Origin: JBCBZH01 sp039815415
Lineage (GTDB): Bacteria > Bacteroidota > Rhodothermia > Rhodothermales > Rubricoccaceae
Direction: 5' to 3'
DNA: 17,742 bases
NCBI GenBank assembly: GCA_039815415.1
Contig: JBCBZH010000061.1
Location: 1-17,742, forward strand
A program made the translations under genes and the position numbers. Below the pieces are notes generated by a model. It was not told the origin of the DNA. It saw only the letters and a program-made list of their open reading frames with translations, and searched no databases. Below, piece after piece: positions 15,533 through 17,742 of this stretch. Position 1 is the first letter of the stretch; each line of letters starts with the position of its first letter.

Positions 15533-17734
15533 CTATCGGATGCGTGTAATAGTTCGCGTCTCAGACAGCGTCGAACTGGTGACGCGCACACGGTAGGCGC
15601 CCGGTGGAAGCGATGCGCTTTCGATGCGGAGCGTGTGTGTGCCGGAGCCGTAGAGGTGCGAGCGCATGGGCAGCACGGACCGACCCAGGGCATCGAACAC
15701 CTCCACGTGGATCTGCTCGGGCGCGTCGAGCGAGAGCGTGAGGTGCGTCTCCTGCGTGGTGGGATTGGGGAATGCCGCGCTGAGACCGGATTCGGAGAGC
15801 GGTGCATCCGTGTTGTCGACTGGGAACACGCCCTCGAACAGATAGGCGGACCCGGCGAAGGGTCCGATTTCTGAGTCCAGAGGAGCGCCCACGGCGATGC
15901 TGCGCCCCGACAGATCGACACTTCGCCCAAAGGCGCCGCCCTTGCCCTCCGGGGGGGCGAGCTGGCGAGACAGGCCCCACTGTTGTCCATCGTCGACGTA
16001 GACGAACGCGGTCCCGTTGTTTCCTGGGCCAGTGCGTGGGGCGCCGATGGCTGCTCGGTTCCCATCCAGGGCAAGCGCTGAGCCGAACGAGGTGTAGTCT
16101 TCGGGTCCGATGAGGGTGCGTGTGTGGCGCCACGTGGTTCCCTCATAGCCATACACCGTTCCCGATTGCGAGGGGCGTGAGAGCGAGATCGGAGCGGCGA
16201 CGAGCACACGCCCCCCATTCACGGCCACCGCACGACCAAACTCCCCAATCCGTCCGTTGGCTGGTGGTGCCATTGCAGCAGCGAGGTCCCACCGGTCCCC
16301 GGAGGCCTCGTACACGTACGCGTCGCCATAGATGTTGTTGGCCCGGCGGCGCCCCGGCGCACCCACAACCGCCAGCCCGTCGTCGAGTGCGACCGAGGCG
16401 CCGAACTGGTCGCCCCCGATGGAGTCTGGCGAGACGACCCGGGTGGTGGGCTGCCACACGCGACCATCGAACGCATACGCATCCACCGTTCCTCTAGCCG
16501 TGCCAAAGCCCGGCGTCCCGACGAGCAGGTGGTTGCCGTCCAACGCGACTGAGGCCCCGAACGAGTCGGCTCCGCGAAGCTGGCCGGTAGAAGACCACGT
16601 GCCATTCGCCAGCTCGTAGGTGGAGGCCGAGCGGTTGTCCTGATTTCCCACCACGAGCCGGGAGCCGTCGAGATCCACCGTGTTGCCACCAGCGACTTCG
16701 CCCTCGAGCTGCGGACCGTCGGGGCCGAGCACGTAGACTGAGGTGGCAGTCAAAGCCGAGACCGCAACGCGGTTTCCATCACGCGAAATCGCGTCCCCGA
16801 ACAACTGATCCGTTTCGCGCGACAGCGTCCGGAGGTCGAACGGGCGAACAGAGTCGATGTCATCAAGAGGGAGCACCGAGGCTTCGCCGCGCCAGGCATC
16901 CGTCAGGACGACCGTATTCCCATACGAGTCGAAGGCGGCATCATAGAATCGGTACCGGTCGATCGGCACGACCTTGTCCAGAACCCATACAGAGTCTTGC
17001 TGGACGTACTCGGCCAGTGCGTCATATCCATCGACGAGCGCAGTACTCATGAAGACGAAGACGCCATCGTCTGTCAGCACGGCCATTCCTTCAGGCTGGT
17101 CATTCGACCCCGGGAGCTTCAGAACGGAGCGTGTCCATTCGGTCCCCGCCCATTCGTACAAGTAGGCCGCAGCATTGTCGCTGTTTCTCCGGTCCGCGCT
17201 CATGAGAATCCGGTCGCCACGGAGGTCGAACATCTCGATATCGTCGTCCGCGCCGAGTGTTGCTGTGCGCCGCCACTTCTCGCCCACTAGCTCGAACACA
17301 TCAACGGCGTTTGGGAACTGACTGGCCGTTGCAATTCGGGACCCGCTGAGGTGAATAGGGCGCCCGTAGAGTGTGCCATAGGCCGTTGGGCTGGCGAAGA
17401 GGGAGTCGCTGAGCGTCCACGAACCGTTCTTTCGGTAGTAGATGAGCGCCTCGGAGATGGTGTCGGGATCTTTCCTGCCGAAGCTGACCACAAGTGTGGT
17501 GTCTTCAATGGCGATCCCGCGCCCGAAGTGGTCTACCACCTGCGGAGGAGGAAGGAGCGTCTCAACGAGGGCCCACTCTTCTGCGTAGCGGTACTCGTAG
17601 ACAATCCCTGCTCCCGAAGCGCTCGGTGCGTTCGTTGCACTGACAAAGAGCGTATCTCCCTGGAGTGCTGCAATGCTACGACGCCCAGAGCTGACATTAA
17701 TATGGCGTAAGTCGGCGTGTTGTGAGAGGATCTC
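15533..17734 (-). CDS. Secreted FG-GAP beta-propeller protein with T9SS sorting domain (paralogue C), 5' end broken or frameshifted at the window edge
   Basis: This frame gives 733 residues from just below an in-frame TAA (17737-17735) to the TAG at 15533. The FG-GAP repeats (FGASVALDGNHLLVGTP, FGASVALDDGLAVVGAP, FGSALALDGNRAAIGAP, FGRSVDLSGRSIAVGAP) and the sorting domain from PNPT (VEVFDALGRSVLP; LPPGAYRVRV) match A and B. The frame has no ATG, GTG or TTG above a GTG at 17539, yet the 65 residues before that GTG are clearly homologous (SIAALQGDTLFVSA; GIVYEYRYAEEWALVETLLP; ILSQ aligns with ILSP of B). The GTG is therefore probably not the real start. The signal peptide expected just upstream would be out of frame. 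One missing base near GCTAAGAG would restore Leu-Ala-Gln-Glu, a typical cleavage site. It may be a pseudogene, phase-variable, or a sequencing error. Motif copies lie at 15958-15967 and 16607-16616. Confidence 0.82.
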   Translation of the reverse strand, partial: EILSQHADLRHINVSSGRRSIAALQGDTLFVSATNAPSASGAGIVYEYRYAEEWALVETLLPPPQVVDHFGRGIAIEDTTLVVSFGRKDPDTISEALIYYRKNGSWTLSDSLFASPTAYGTLYGRPIHLSGSRIATASQFPNAVDVFELVGEKWRRTATLGADDDIEMFDLRGDRILMSADRRNSDNAAAYLYEWAGTEWTRSVLKLPGSNDQPEGMAVLTDDGVFVFMSTALVDGYDALAEYVQQDSVWVLDKVVPIDRYRFYDAAFDSYGNTVVLTDAWRGEASVLPLDDIDSVRPFDLRTLSRETDQLFGDAISRDGNRVAVSALTATSVYVLGPDGPQLEGEVAGGNTVDLDGSRLVVGNQDNRSASTYELANGTWSSTGQLRGADSFGASVALDGNHLLVGTPGFGTARGTVDAYAFDGRVWQPTTRVVSPDSIGGDQFGASVALDDGLAVVGAPGRRRANNIYGDAYVYEASGDRWDLAAAMAPPANGRIGEFGRAVAVNGGRVLVAAPISLSRPSQSGTVYGYEGTTWRHTRTLIGPEDYTSFGSALALDGNRAAIGAPRTGPGNNGTAFVYVDDGQQWGLSRQLAPPEGKGGAFGRSVDLSGRSIAVGAPLDSEIGPFAGSAYLFEGVFPVDNTDAPLSESGLSAAFPNPTTQETHLTLSLDAPEQIHVEVFDALGRSVLPMRSHLYGSGTHTLRIESASLPPGAYRVRVTSSTLSETRTITRIR

Positions 17735-17742
17735 TTAGCCAA

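Noticed and set aside
1643..16616. CRISPR array as an explanation of the repeated motif
   Set aside because: Copies are irregularly spaced, on both strands, only 10-12 bp long and mostly inside genes; no cas genes are present.

Overview
The window looks like chromosomal DNA from a high-GC member of the Bacteroidota, most likely a Rhodothermia-type bacterium (Rubricoccaceae or a relative). Four things point there. Three proteins end in a type IX secretion (T9SS) type A sorting domain. The OmpA lipoprotein has the central layout typical of Bacteroidota. Two ECF sigma factors of the ECF43 / 'Sigma70_ECF' kind each sit beside a Ser/Thr kinase. No start codon has a convincing Shine-Dalgarno sequence. 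The genus is an inference. I see no tRNA, rRNA, CRISPR array, transposase or phage gene.

Layout, left to right. (1) A partial minus-strand lipoprotein (DUF6265-like) runs off the left edge. It is divergent from a plus-strand MATE efflux transporter (551-1972). (2) The MATE gene converges on a minus-strand OmpA-family lipoprotein (2020-3252). A perfect 14-bp inverted repeat lies between the two stop codons. (3) A plus-strand block holds two consecutive sigma-kinase modules: ECF sigma 1 (3505-4179), kinase-TPR 1 (4225-6723), ECF sigma 2 (6797-7411) and kinase-TPR 2 (7448-10039). (4) A minus-strand block holds three tandem paralogous FG-GAP beta-propeller proteins with T9SS tails (right to left: 17734-15533, 15496-13040, 12986-10551), followed by a small SRPBCC-fold protein (10478-10059). 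The rightmost FG-GAP gene is cut by the window edge and seems to carry a frameshift at its signal-peptide junction.

How the parts may work together (inference). In each module the kinase, a cytoplasmic kinase domain joined through one membrane helix to an outer TPR domain, probably senses something at the envelope and controls its partner sigma factor. The FG-GAP proteins are exported by Sec and then T9SS to the cell surface or medium. Whether the sigma-kinase modules control the FG-GAP cluster is unknown. A 26-bp non-coding element found before sigma 1 and before kinase 2 (21 of 26 bases shared) could be part of that control.

The most unusual signal is at the DNA level. The decamer CGAGCTGGCG (or its complement CGCCAGCTCG) occurs 22 times in 17.7 kb, against well under one expected by chance. 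It appears on both strands, in five of the six possible reading frames, in intergenic gaps as perfect inverted pairs or palindromes, and close to many gene boundaries. It behaves like a highly iterated palindromic motif, as a DNA-uptake sequence, a REP-like element or a nucleoid or recombination signal would, and not like a protein-coding signal.
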